From Pomphorhynchus laevis (lineage: Eukaryota; Acanthocephala; Palaeacanthocephala; Echinorhynchida; Pomphorhynchidae): DNA of 64,000 nucleotides. Below are positions 22,476-34,559 of the stretch, piece by piece. The stretch is from NCBI GenBank assembly GCA_012934845.2, contig WNNJ02001388.1, positions 1-64,000 on the forward strand, written 5' to 3'. The position numbers and the translations under genes are program-made. The notes beneath the pieces were generated by a model. That model was not told the DNA's origin. It ran no database searches and saw nothing but the letters and a program-made list of their open reading frames with translations. Positions within the stretch are counted from its first letter, which is position 1. Each line of letters begins with the position of its first letter.

Positions 22476-25400
22476 AAAGTTTTCATGCCAGTTCCAGATT
22501 TTTCCTGTCAATTCCAGATAGTCCTGTCACTTACAGATTTTTTATGTCACTTAAGATTTTTCCTGTCACTTCCAGATTTTTCAGGTCAGTTCCGCTCGCT
22601 ACGCTCGAGGATGGAGCTTAATCTCGATAAAAGATCATGCCTAAAAAAGCTAATATCAAATCCCTGTTTCTGATAACACATCTTGCACATGGGCATGCAA
22701 TGATCGTTATACAAGTTTGGAAGTTGGATGCGATTGTAAAGATTGTGACTTATAAACCCTTGTTCGATTAAAATATCTGACCGCTCGGTGTATCAAAGTA
22801 AACAATTTACATGTGGTTTTTGTTCTTCAGTAAAACTTTTACAGCTATACTGCACCTCCACGTCTGTCTCAAACACGACTACTCAGACCGATACTATTTT
22901 CAAAGATTCGCTCATATCAACACGTGACTACGCATCCTATAATCCCATTCTTGAATGTTCTCTTACACACACTCCCCGTATTACTACGAATAAAACTTCC
23001 ATTCATCTTCATTCTCCTAGCACGACAAACGGTAAAGCTGTTCATCTCGTACTTCCTATTTCATATTCCTTCCCCCATCTAAATACATCTCATACTTCTT
23101 TTCTGCCTCAAGTACTACTTACAATACCGCCCCCGTATCACTTATCCATAATTTACATCCTTTCGTCAAAATAATCTCCAGTAACATCTCCGATAACCGA
23201 TTCAACTCTCCACTTCTGTCACAGTTGATCCAACTTATCTTTATTCTCCATCGAGCACCACCCGTCATTCCCACTTCTATCTGCTCTTCTGACTCTACTT
23301 TTACCAACTCTGTTGGTCCAGCACATCAACGTAATCGTTATCCTTCGCGCGATCGCTGTATTGTCATATATAACGTAAAGCTTCCCTAATATGCTTGTCT
23401 ATAATCTCGACTCGATGATGATGTATCTGCCTTCAGGTCTATCCTAGCAGCCATTCCTCCTGATGATAATCCATCCCTCTTCAATAACATCGCCCGTGTA
23501 TGTTTGATCCGTTTAAACACATCCACTAAATCCAATCATCTCAGACCTCCACTCCAAAAATTCGTTTTCCGACATAGTTCACATGCTTTCTTGGCACTCA
23601 ACCAACGTTTTAAACTTCTTACCATTTCATCTATTTGTCGTATATATCCTGACCGCTCCCCTTCTGATATTGCCCAAATTAATTTTGCTACCATTGAGAA
23701 ACACCGAGTCAACCTTATCTATCAGCCAAATCAGCAGAAATGTTTACGTCGTACACACGAGGCCAAAAATCAAGTGATGTCCCGTCTCTCCCACTGTCTT
23801 CTTTGCTTGTCGATCTCGCTCCTGAGCATACTTTATGTCTTAGTCTTTTCAACACTCGTTCCATTCTTCATAAAGTTGATCTGCTCCTTGATATCTTCAA
23901 TCAATTATCTATCGAAATTCTCTGCATTTCCGAATTCTGGTACTCTGTGACACTGGTGATCTTGCTATTTGTCGTCTATGCTGCTCTGGCTGTTCTCTAG
24001 TTGAATCAGCTCATCTAATTGTCTCTTCCACATCTTCTGCTTATAACCATGACGGTAGTGTTGCCATTACTCGCCACCAAACGTCTTTGCGTAAAATTAA
24101 CGCTTACATTCATTACACTCCGTTCAAATTATTAATATGCAGATTATCAACTCCGTTCCCTATGGAACTTGTGATTATATACGCTTCAGGCTCAGCCGAC
24201 CACTCACGAAGGTTTTTTAACGACCTTGCCGATCTTCTTTATCACTGGTCATTGTCTTATTCTCCTTCTTTTGTTCTCGGTGACTTTAACATTCGTCTTG
24301 ATCGCCCGGCTGACTCTGACTCTATCACTCTAACTAATCATTTTTTTCTGATTTTAGATAAAAAAAATTACTTTCAACAAGTTCACTCATATTCTTGGCG
24401 TTGCTCTCACGATCATTGGTGTTCCCAACTGCTTTAATGATTATACCTCCTTGTCAATTACTGATCCTGGATTGTCCGATCATTTCCTTGTCACTCTTAC
24501 TCTTACTCGTTCCTATTCCCAATATTTTTCTTCCTCTCCAACATAAGCTACTGCAAGTCGACTTTGGAAACTTCTCGATATCCCTATGTTCTGTTCTGCT
24601 TTACTCAATTCTTCACTCTTTTCGCTTCCACTTAACTATATTTTTCCTGATGATCTCGGATGAATTTTCTTCTTATCTACAAAATAAGCTATCTAATTTA
24701 TTTTCCCTACTACCCATAGCCCACTTGTACCCTCTCTTCTCTTTAAATGCTTCTCTCCCAGAGCTATTCCACCTTCTTCCCGTTTCGTCTGATGAAGTTT
24801 CTTTGGTTCTGCTGTCATTACCAAATAAAACCTTTCCTTCTGACCCAATCGTTATCTCCTCAAAAAGCAATCACTTGACCACTTACTACCCTATTCGTAC
24901 CGTCCTATCTCACTACTCCCAACCCTCTTTAAAATCCTTGAGCGTCTTGTTCTCAATTAAGCTAATGCATATCTATTTACTCCAACTTGTTTCCTCCCTT
25001 CCAAGCTGCTTTTTTCTCTAATCACTCCACTGAAATTACATGTCTTAAACTTTATAACGACTTACTCATCTCACGCTATCCAAATTATGTAGTGTCATAG
25101 TTTCTCTTGATCTCTCATCTGCTTTTGACATCGTCGATCACTAGATTCTTCTTCCTCATCTTCGTCATGATTATAACTTCTCTATACCCACTGTAGCTTA
25201 GATTTCATCATATCTATCAAACTGTACTTTTTGTGTGTGCTCTAACTCTTCTATTTCCCATCTTTCTTCCATCCCGTCCGATGTTCAACAAGGATCCGGA
25301 TTAGGGACTTTGATTTGATCTCTTCTTCTCGGTGATTTGTCTTCTATTTATCATACATTTGACTTCCATGCTATGCAATATGCTGATTACATTCTTATCT

Positions 25401-25645
25401 ATGATCATGCACCTGCATATTGTATTCATGATCTTAGTGTTTCTGCTTCCAACTATCTTGCCTCAATTTTAATCATCTTTCTTATCTTCGTCTTACTCTG
25501 AATCCTAATAAATCCAAAATAATGTCAATGCTTCCTTTACGCTATAGCTTTAAACTTCTATCTGTATCATTAAATTCTACAATTCTTCCTATCGTTGACA
25601 ATATCGTTTTCTTAGGCTTCCATTTCGACAACCGACTTCCATTTC
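22476..25645 (+). mobile_element. LINE subfamily B, long degraded copy (5' UTR, ORF1, ORF2)
   Basis: 5' UTR repeats at 22485-22590, ORF1 from about 22625 to 23760 (the conserved C-terminal block with FRHSSHAFLALNQRFKLL at 23504-23950), then ORF2: endonuclease (23740-24437, with VLGDFNIRLDRPADSDSIT), RT (24440-25640, with the YADD region decayed). Many frameshifts and stops. The endonuclease start carries the same frame-changing alteration as the copy at 40560-40716. Ends within the RT at 25645, fused to another copy. Confidence 0.8.
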
Positions 25646-27680
25646 CTCGTCCGGCGTTTTAAACTCCCCTCCTCATCATCTACTTGTCGCATCTTTCCTG
25701 ATCGATCCCGGTCTGAAATCACTCAGCAAACATTTGCTCGTAAAGAAAAGTGTCTATGTGAAATAAAAGGAGGATCTTCCCTTACAATAAGAAATGCAAA
25801 TGGAAATTTTCGTATAGTTCACAATCGTCCCAAAATTCGATGACGGCCAGTTTCTCCTTCTTGCTCCATTCCCTAGGCAATTCCGAATATCACTCTTATG
25901 GCATTGGTTTATTCAACATTTGTTCTATCCAAAATAAAACTGACATTCTTATCAACACATGTGTCCAACAATCGCTTGACATCTGCTGTATAACTGAATC
26001 ATGGCATACCAGTTGTGATAATCTCGCTATCCGTCGTCTACGTTCAACAGTATTCTCTCTCGTTGATTCTGCTCGCGCTTCTGATAATGCGTTATCAACA
26101 TCCACGTCATATTACGGTGGAATTATCGCCTTTGCCCGCGCTTCTTCATCTCTAATAAAAATGAATTGTTCTCCATTACTTTTCCCTACATAATAAGTGC
26201 ACATTCTTTTTAGCAGAATAAACTCACTTTCTGGGACCCAAAGTCTACTTGTCGTACTTTAAACTCACTCCTCTCACGTTCTTGAACACAAAGTAACATC
26301 AATCAAGATATGTTTTATTCTTATCTTCAATCTAAATATGCTAATACCTTATTATACATCCCTTCAACTATCCTATCATCGACTGCCTCTGCAATTCTTT
26401 CTTCTTGAACTCCTCTATCTTCTTCCCGTTTCTTCTGACGAATTTTCAAAAGTTCTTCTTTTATTGCCCAACAAATCTTATCCTGCCGACCCTATTCCTA
26501 TGCACTTAATAAAGCTTATTTATCATTCGGTATCTCCATTTGTGAACACCTTGTTCAATTTTCCCATCCGCAGCAGAACCTTACGTCAAACTGGAAATCT
26601 GCCATAGTCAGTCCACTTCTGAAAAAAACATTCTATCTCGATTGTTCACCTCCGTCCTCATATCGTCTTTTATCTCTTCTCCCAACCTTATTAAAACTCT
26701 TAGAACGTCTTGTGCTAAATCAGGTTAATACACATCCTTTATCGTCAAATTTATATCCCCGGTTTCAATCTACTTTTCGTTCTAATCATTCCACATAACT
26801 AGCGTGTCACAAATACTTTGATGATCTTCTACCACACGAGTCGAAGAATTATGTAGCGTCTTACTATCCATCGACTTATCATCTGCATTTGGCACCGTCG
26901 ATCATTATATTCTTCTCTATCGGCTTAGTCATGACTATGGATTCACTAACTTTACTGTAGTCTGTTTTCCTCTTATCTATCTGACCGTGCTTTCAGTGTT
27001 CATTCAGCTTCTTTTTCACTTTGACAACCATCCGTCTCTCAGGCCATTTGTTTCCGATAAAGTATGTTCCTCGCTCCTGCTACTCTGTTATATTCGCTGT
27101 ATTCATAGGTTGATCGATTTTCGTCCTTGTGTTTCCCATTTACTCGCCCTTTTCGTTTCCCGAATCGATTATTGCCTTAGACTTTTCTCCAACTCTCCCA
27201 AAAACTACTCTCCAACTTCTCCAACGTATTGTGAACTCAGCAGCTCGCGTTCATCTACGTATCCGCCGTTTCGACCACAGATCTCAACATATTTTTAATT
27301 TTTTCCTGGCTTCTCACAATTTGCAATCGTTTCCAGTTTCGTTTGACTATCCTGAACCATCGTATACTTCATCACAATTCCTCTTCATACTTACATCTTC
27401 AATATCTCGATGAATCTTGTTCTGCTTTTTATCCTTAAGATCATATTATTTCTTCATCCTCTACATTCCAAATATTCGACAAATTACCGCCTCCGTTTAT
27501 TTTCTGTTGCTGCTCTTCTTGATTAGTATTCGCTCCCTGCGTGCATCCGCTCGACTTCCTTGTTCATACTATTCAAAATTCGTCTGCGTGATTATTTTTT
27601 ATCAGTTTAATCATTTTCTTTATTCTAAGTGGGCTTGTGAGAGCGCCGTTGGCAATCATTTGCCACTCAAAATAAATTTC
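25646..27680 (+). mobile_element. CR1/L2-group LINE, third subfamily, internally deleted
   Basis: Begins in the ORF1 C-terminus (peptide GGSSLTIRNANGNFRIVHNR), then the ORF2 endonuclease start (25840-26193, with SLDICCITESWHTSCDNLAI). The rest of the endonuclease is deleted; RT motifs follow from 26338 (LLLPNKSYPADPIPMHLIK). The C-terminal domain is at 27129-27600 and the 3' end near 27675 shows the family ATTTGCCACT followed by an A-rich tail. Clearly divergent from subfamilies A and B. Confidence 0.75.
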
Positions 27681-27699
27681 TCTTTTTTAAAGAATTATA

Positions 27700-28135
27700 T
27701 TCCTATCTTGCTTACGAGTTATTGTTGGTTCAACTGGTATCCTTACTAACAACGTTTATGAACGATAGTACTTCGTTAATTGACATTATATTTAGTTGGT
27801 CAATAACTGATGCTGTCTATCTTGATTATAAATCGCCAATCGGTTTGAGCGATCATTGCGCCCTGACGTTCGTATTTGCCTCACTTTATTATGCAGACAG
27901 TAATGATGCTAAATTAATACTAAGTAAACGTTTGTGGTATCGTGTAAAACTCATGATTTGCAAAGATACGCTAAAAATTTCCAATTTGGTTGTAATAGTT
28001 GTGCTGGTGATGATAAGTAGCTTGAGCTGCACAACACAACACTCTAATCTCCATCACGGATATGCTTGCTACAAAAACGATCATTCGTAAGAAAAACCGT
28101 CATGTGACTCCTTGGTTAGATGCAGACCTAAAATA
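27700..28135 (+). mobile_element. Fragment of another LINE (endonuclease C-terminus)
   Basis: Plus-strand 27722-28090 encodes STSLIDIIFSWSITDAVYLD and then YKSPIGLSDHCALTFVFA, the end of an APE-type LINE endonuclease (SxxSDH block); KNRHVTPWLDADLK follows in another frame, a linker typical of such ORF2 proteins. Interrupted at about 28136 by a LINE A copy. Confidence 0.65.
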
Positions 28136-29040
28136 AAGATTTATTTTAACGTGGCAAATGCGTACCAGCGCACGCTTACATGACCACAACAAAACAAAAA
28201 TGTAAATTATGTGTCGAGAAAGTGTGAACGGTGGAGGTGTTTGAATGCGATAAAAAAGGGAGCGCGGCGGACGTAGAGAGGGAGTTGATTTCAGGCGAGT
28301 GGGCCAGCGATGAGGAAGGATCGGAGACCGTAGTTGTTGGTGTAATTGGGAACGTGGAATAAGATGGTATAGTGGGAACCCAGCGATAGCGAGATGGGGC
28401 GAGTGTCGTCTAAGAAAGGAAGGCTGATGAACGATAGGGAGCCGACAGCGATGAGACGAAAAGTTACATAAGAAGGCGGAGTTTGATGTGGATGGTGGGC
28501 CAGGAGAGTTGAGGAAGATATGTGAATGTGCGGTCGAAGCGACGAAGATGAAAGAGCACTCGAACGGCGGAGTTGATTATGCGTTGTAAGGGAAGAATGA
28601 TGGATTTTGGAGAATTTGCGAAAAGGCTGAGGCAGTAATCGATTTTAGAGAAAATAAGCGATGAAAGAAGAGAAATACAAGAACGGAAGTCTATAAGGGG
28701 GCGGATACGGCGGATGTCACGGATAATTAAGTTAGACGAGCGGACCTTGTCACGGACGAAGGGTTTAAGGGAAAGGTGATCATCGAAATGGAAGCCTAAG
28801 AAAGTGAGATTGTGGACTATGGAGATGATCGATGAGGCAAAATATACAGTGGGATGAGATATGTTTGGTTTACGGCGGAGGATCCACATTATTTTAGACT
28901 TATCGGGGTTTAGAACGAGATGGAGATTGGAGAGACCTTTGTATATAGAAGAACGACAGTTAAAGGAAGATATGCTGATATCGTGTATGCGATGTGCGGG
29001 TGCATGAGCACATATATGAGGATGTCATCGGCGTATTGCA
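28136..29040 (-). mobile_element. LINE subfamily A, 3' fragment
   Basis: Family 3' end at 28137-28165, 3' UTR, ORF2 C-terminal domain (28464-28889, with VHNLTFLGFHFDDHLSLKPF), truncated at 29040 in the RT palm at the sequence encoding VMQYADD. Inserted into or next to two unrelated LINE scraps. Confidence 0.8.
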
Positions 29041-29219
29041 TGAAATATAGCAGAAATCCAAGTGAAAATATATGGATCAAATTTGCAAGATATATGTTTT
29101 CGTAACTGTATAGTGTGATCTATCCTGCCGAACGCTTTGGCAAGGTTATTAAATTGAATGTCTTTATCAAAACCGTAGATTTGCCAGCTGTTACGAGTAA
29201 TAAGACGGTACGATATCAC
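29041..29219 (-). mobile_element. LINE RT scrap, unrelated to subfamilies A and B
   Basis: The minus-strand translation contains FNNLAKAFGRIDHTIQLRKH and FDPYIFTWISAIF, matching the RT block that reads DxxKAFDxVDHxxLL and WI in non-LTR elements. Only about 60 codons remain. Confidence 0.6.
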
Positions 29220-30410
29220 AATATTACAATATTTGCCTACATCTTTATGGTATAAATCTATGTAAATATATATTTTTTAGATAAGAAAACCGAGTGGTTA
29301 TCAGACTACATCAATTTATAAGGCTTTTAGAAGGTTTATGGTTATGTTGTTCAGTGCCGGTGTATATTAGTTTGGTTGTGACATTAATGCTAAGTAAGGA
29401 TCTTAAGTGGTATCCTTTGTTGATTATAGTGATACCGCCTTAATACTATTTAAGGGTATTTTCCTTTGTCGTCATGTAGGGTGAAATCCATTTTAGATTT
29501 TTCAATTATAATAAAGAAATTAGTTGAAAAATAAATTTATTATAATTATTCCTTAAACCTTAAAATTTTAGATTAAGATAGACCAAATATTAATTTAATA
29601 TTTTACTTAATGATTTTAGCAAAAAAGTCACAATTTTAAAAATATTATCGCAATTTTTTTAATATTTTGCATTTTTATATTTTTTTAATTTTGCGTATTA
29701 TGTAGAAACTGGTCATCTATAAAAGTATTAAATTTCTTTCGTATTTTGTCGATTTCGCTCGATAAAAGTTTAAAGAATTTAAATTCAAAAGGATAGAACA
29801 CAATAGTACGGCTTTAATGATAGTTGTTTAAGCTTATATTCTATTGGATGTTTCAATAATTGATAATCAACGACATGAGTATATTTTTAAACCTCTAATT
29901 CATTTATAGAATAAATTGGTCCTATTTGAACCAAAAATAAATCAAATTTATTTTTAATCAGGTTTTTCAAAGTAGAATGAAATAGGAGCTTCGAGCATGG
30001 TTCATAGAGGTAAAATGACGATGCTCTTGAAATCTTCAATATAATTTTTATTTTCATTAAAAGATTCAAATTTTATTGATCTCTAATGGTTTTCTCAGCT
30101 GCTATCCCAATCAAGACACGTCAAACAACTGAACCTTTACACCTAATTGAAAAAAGAATACTAGAGGTGGAAATACACTATGATCCACGATATCAATGCT
30201 TTCAGCATATTTCTCGCATTTTTGCCCTTCGAAGAAGAAGGGCATTTTTGCCCTTCTTCTTTTGCCCAAATAACTTCGAGACATTCGATGGAGCAAAGAT
30301 ATTAAAAACTCAAACATCAAAACATACCCGCTCGAATCAGTTGTCAAATGCACCCATTATCTAGTCGAACGATCGACTATTAGAACGATGTATTAGATCA
30401 ATCGTTATAA
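29220..30410. other. AT-rich sequence, no gene recognised
   Basis: No coding region I can support. A hairpin built on GCCCTTCGAAGAAGAAGGGC lies at about 30223-30245, followed by a second copy of its arm. Short open frames on both strands around 30086-30364 have no recognisable family. Confidence 0.45.
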
Positions 30411-31338
30411 AAAAAGAATTTATTTTTACGTGGCAAATGCGTGCCGGTCACGCTTACATGACCGCAACAAAACAGAAATGTAAATCATGTGTCGAGAAGG
30501 TGTGAATGGAATAGGTATTTGAATGTGATAAAGAAGGAAGCGCGGTAGATGTTGATATGAATCTGATTCCAGGCGAATGGGGCGGCGACGAGGAAGGATC
30601 TTAGACCGCAGCTGTTGGAGTAATTGCGGACGTAGAGTAAGAGGGAATAGCGGGAACGCAGCGATAGAGAGGTAGGGCGAATGTCGTCTATGAAATGGAG
30701 GCTGATGAACGATGGGGGAGCCGACAGCGATGATACGAAAAGTGACGAGGAGACGGAGTAATATGCGGATGTAAATGGTTTGCCGTGCGAGTTGGACAAG
30801 ATGTGTGGTCGAAGCGACGGAGACGTATGATCACTAGAACATCCCATTTGATCACTCAAACCGCACAGCGGATATGCGTTGTAGGGGTAGGATGATGAAT
30901 TTTGGAGAATTGGCGAAAAGGCTGAGACAGTAATCGATTTTAAGAAGAGAAGCGATGAAATAAGATACATACAAGAACGAAAATCGATAAGGGGCGGATA
31001 CGGCGGATGTCACGGAGAATTAAGTTAGACAAAGGTATCTTGTCACTGACGAAGGGTTTAAGGAAAAGTTGATTATCAAAATGGAAGCTTAAGAAAGTGA
31101 GATTGTGAACTATGGGGATGATTGATGAGGCAAAAGATACAAAGAGAAGATATATGTCAGGTTGATGGGGGAAGGATTCACATTATTTTTGACTTGTCCG
31201 GGTTTAGAACGATATTAATATGGGAGAGACGTTTGTAGATAAAAGAAAGACAGTTGAATTCAGAATTGTCGATATTGTGTATCCGATGGGCGGGTGCATG
31301 AGCATAGATGAGGATGGCATCGGCGTATCGCATAACGT
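30411..31338 (-). mobile_element. LINE subfamily A, 3' fragment
   Basis: 3' terminus at about 30415-30460, C-terminal domain (30485-30970) and start of the RT palm. More diverged than the other A copies. Ends at 31338 exactly where a subfamily-B copy starts, so the B element probably inserted here or used this end. Confidence 0.75.
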
Positions 31339-33240
31339 AAATAATAATACAAATTTATTTAATGTGGCAAATGCGTACAAGCTGTACGCTTACAAGTCCA
31401 CAAACAAAAATGAAAAAGTCAAGCAGATAAATTGTTAAAATAGGATCGGATTTGTCGTTTGAAGCACTGCAGGGAAGTTGATTGGCGTATATGAATGGGC
31501 AGATGATTCCACGATAGTGGAGCAGCCACCAGGAAGGAGCGGAGTCCAAAGGATGTAGAGTAGTTTGGGACATGTAAAAGAAAGGAATTACAGGAACGCA
31601 AGGAACAGTAAACAGGACGAGAATTATCAAGAAAAGGAAGGTTGAGAAATGAAGGGGTATGAAAAGTTACAAAACGGAAAGCAACGAGAAGAAGACAAAT
31701 TTGAACACGACAATAAATTGTAGGCAAATCGAGAGAAGCAAGATGGTAGAATGTATGATCAAACCGACGAAGACGGAGGATAATTCGGACGGCTGCGTTG
31801 ATGATGTGTTGTAGGGGAAGAAGAGTGGATTTAGGTGAGTTGGAAAATTGACTCAGACAGTTATCAAGTCCTGAGAAAATGTGAGAAGATATGAGAGTCA
31901 TACATGAAGGGAGATCGATCAATCTACGAATTTGACGGAAGTTGCGGGAAATCAATGTAGATGAGTGTACTTTATCACTGACGAAAAGTATAAGTGAAAG
32001 TCGGTTGTCGAAATGGAAGCCTAAGAAAACGAGATTATCAACGATAGGAAGAATTGTAGAATTTAATGATACGGAGGGAGGTTCGAAGCCGAGGCGTCGA
32101 GGTAGGATCCACGTAATTTTGGATTGATTATGATTCAGATAAAGGCGAAGGGAAGAAAGATGATTGGAAATTGAGACAAGACAGTCCGAAGCGGAAACAC
32201 TAAGATCGTGAATACGATAAACAGGTACATGCCCATAGATAAGGATGTTATCAGCATATTGCATAACATGGAAGTTAAATTTATGAGAAATCGAAGACAA
32301 ATCACCGAGAAGAAGAGAGAAAAGCATAGGGCCTAATACGGAGCCTTGTGGAACACCGGACGGAATGGACGAAGGATGGGAGAGAGAAGAGTTAGAATAT
32401 ACGCGAAATGTAAGGTTTGATAGATATGAAGAAAACCATGATACAATAAGTAAAGAGAAGCCATGATCATGACGAAGGCGATGAAGAAGAATCGAGTGAT
32501 CGACGATGTTAAAAGCAAACGATAGATCAAGAGAAACTATGACACTACATAATTTATGTTCGCGCGAAATTCACTTCTCCCAACCCTCTCTAAACTCAAG
32601 GAGTTTAGAGAGGGTTGGGAGAATTGAAATAGGACGGTACGAAGATGGTAGTGAGGAGTCGAGAGATTGCTTTTTGATGAGAGGACGAACAGTGGCGCAT
32701 TTCCAGATGGAAGGAAATGTACGGCTACGGATGGACGAGTTGAACAATGTGGTTAGGAAGGGTAAGATAAAGGAGCAGATATTTTAAGCAAGTGAGTAGG
32801 AATTGGGCCAGAAGGAGAGGTTTTATTAGGTAATGACAGCATAACCAAAGAAACTTCATCAGACGAAACGGGAAGAAGGTGTAATAGTTCTGGGAGGGAA
32901 GTATTTAAAGATAAGAGTGGGTACAAGGGGGCTATGGGTGGTAGGAAAAGTAAATTAGATAGTTTAGTTTGTAGATAATAAGAAAATTTATCAGGATTTA
33001 TATTACAAGGTGTAGACGTACTGATGTACAAAAACCGCAAGTGAAATGTTTACGTTTATACACCGAGTGGTCGGATATTTTAACACGAACAAGTGTCCAT
33101 ACATCGCAATCTTTGGAATCGCATCCAACTTTAAAGCTGGTATAACCATCATTGCATTCCGATGTGGAAGATTCTTGATCAGGAACAGGGATCTGAGATC
33201 GCGCTTTTTTAGGCATGACCTTTTATCGATAGATTGAGCT
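31339..33240 (-). mobile_element. LINE subfamily B copy with large internal deletion
   Basis: C-terminal domain and RT palm (31419-32327, 302 codons including VMQYADNILIYGH), RT fingers (32333-33000), then an abrupt jump at about 33008 to the ORF1 start (33017-33216, MPKKARSQIPVPDQE with the Cys-rich block). The endonuclease and most of ORF1 are missing. At 32575-32623 there is a perfect inverted duplication with 23-nt arms. Continuous with the minisatellite at 33261-33725, which is its 5' UTR. Confidence 0.85.
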
Positions 33241-33260
33241 CAATCCGCGAGCGTAGCGAG

Positions 33261-33725
33261 CGGAACTGACAGGAATAATCTGGAACTGACAGGAATAATC
33301 TGGAACTGACAGGAATAATCTGGAACTGACAGGAATAATCTGGAACTGACAGGAATAATCTGGAACTGACAGGAATAATCTGGAACTGACAGGAATAATC
33401 TGGAACTGACAGGAATAATCTGGAACTGACAGGAATAATCTGGAACTGACAGGAATAATCTGGAACTGACAGTAATAATCTGGAACTGACAGGAATAATC
33501 TGGAACTGACAGGAATAATCTGGAACTTACAGGAATAATCTGGAACTTACAGGAATAATCTGGAACTGACAGGAATAATCTGGAACTGACAGGAATAATC
33601 TGGAACTGACAGGAATAATCTGGAACTGACAGGAATAATCTGGAACTGACAGGAATAATCTGGAACTGACAGGAATAATCTGGAACTGACAGGAATAATC
33701 TGGAACTGACAGGAATAATCTGGAA
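33261..33725 (-). repeat. 20-bp minisatellite forming an expanded LINE 5' UTR, about 23 units
   Basis: The unit on the plus strand is TGGAACTGACAGGAATAATC, repeated about 23 times with only a few single-base variants (for example ACTTAC in two adjacent units and AGTAAT in one). It lies directly upstream, in LINE sense, of the ORF1 start at 33216. Related units occur two or more times at 38802-38850 and, with GATTTTT in place of GATTATT, at 8550-8660, 21721-21830 and 22485-22590. Confidence 0.95.
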
Positions 33726-33764
33726 TGTGTATATTAATCTCTCAATATTTTTTAGGAGTAAGGT

Positions 33765-33925
33765 TTTAAAGGAGTAAGGTTCGATAAATGGAGAGAGATC
33801 AACAAGCAGAAGGGAGAAAATTAGGGGACCTAGAACTTAACCTTGTGGGACCCCGCAGAGAGGGATCCCACAAGGTTGACCACTCCGTCCTCCTCCGAGA
33901 GAGGAGGACGGAGTGGTCAACTATG
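33765..33925 (-). mobile_element. LINE subfamily A scrap with double fold-back
   Basis: Short piece of the ORF2 palm region rearranged into two adjacent perfect inverted repeats: 33839-33850 with 33866-33877, and 33875-33895 with 33901-33921. Confidence 0.7.
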
Positions 33926-34480
33926 TCGAAGGCGAATGTCAGCAATGCGATCACTTATCGTAACATAATTTATTTTGGGACGGATCCTGCGCTTTTGGAA
34001 AATGCAAGACGAAAGTCTTTCATTGAATCTAAATGCCAAAAAAGCAGACGAGTCGAATGATCGTCAGCCCATTATTAAAAGTACCGAAACGTTAAACGTA
34101 GGTATTAGATCAGGAGCTGATGTTGTTCACCTATACTAAAAATGTAATGCACTGCTCTCCGCTTAAACATATAATTGAAACAAATTGCATAATAAAGTAG
34201 TCATCAAAATTTCATATATGTATTGCATATATGTATACAATATATATTATATATATTTCATGTTTTATATATTTCATCTATGCTGTAACTAATATAACTT
34301 AATATAATATACATATTGAAGTTAAGCTTTCTTCGTTATAGCTACTAACATTTGAGATATAAATAACATACAATTATACAATAAAATACACAAGATAAAG
34401 ATATAAAAAACAGCTTAAACACACAATCGAAACAACCGAATTATCGACGAACGATATATCTACGAATGATATTAATCATT
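33926..34480. other. Unassigned AT-rich sequence
   Basis: A short open stretch (to about 34060, with TDPALLENARRKSFIESK) may be a retroelement scrap. From 34190 onward, AT microsatellite-like DNA. Nothing else supported. Confidence 0.4.
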
Positions 34481-34559
34481 AATAATAATACAAATTTATT
34501 TAATGTGGCAAATGCGTACAAGCTGTACGCTTACAAGTCCACAAACAAAAATGAGAAAG

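Noticed and set aside
27417-27749. 110-codon hydrophobic open frame
   Set aside because: It overlaps, in a wrong frame, the decayed C-terminus and 3' end of the third-subfamily LINE.
30086-30364. 92-codon open frame on the plus strand with a minus-strand partner
   Set aside because: No family recognised, no splice borders, and it includes a short palindromic repeat that generates the runs of Phe and Arg.
33261-33725. CRISPR array
   Set aside because: Units are head-to-tail without unique spacers, and the context is a eukaryotic LINE 5' UTR.
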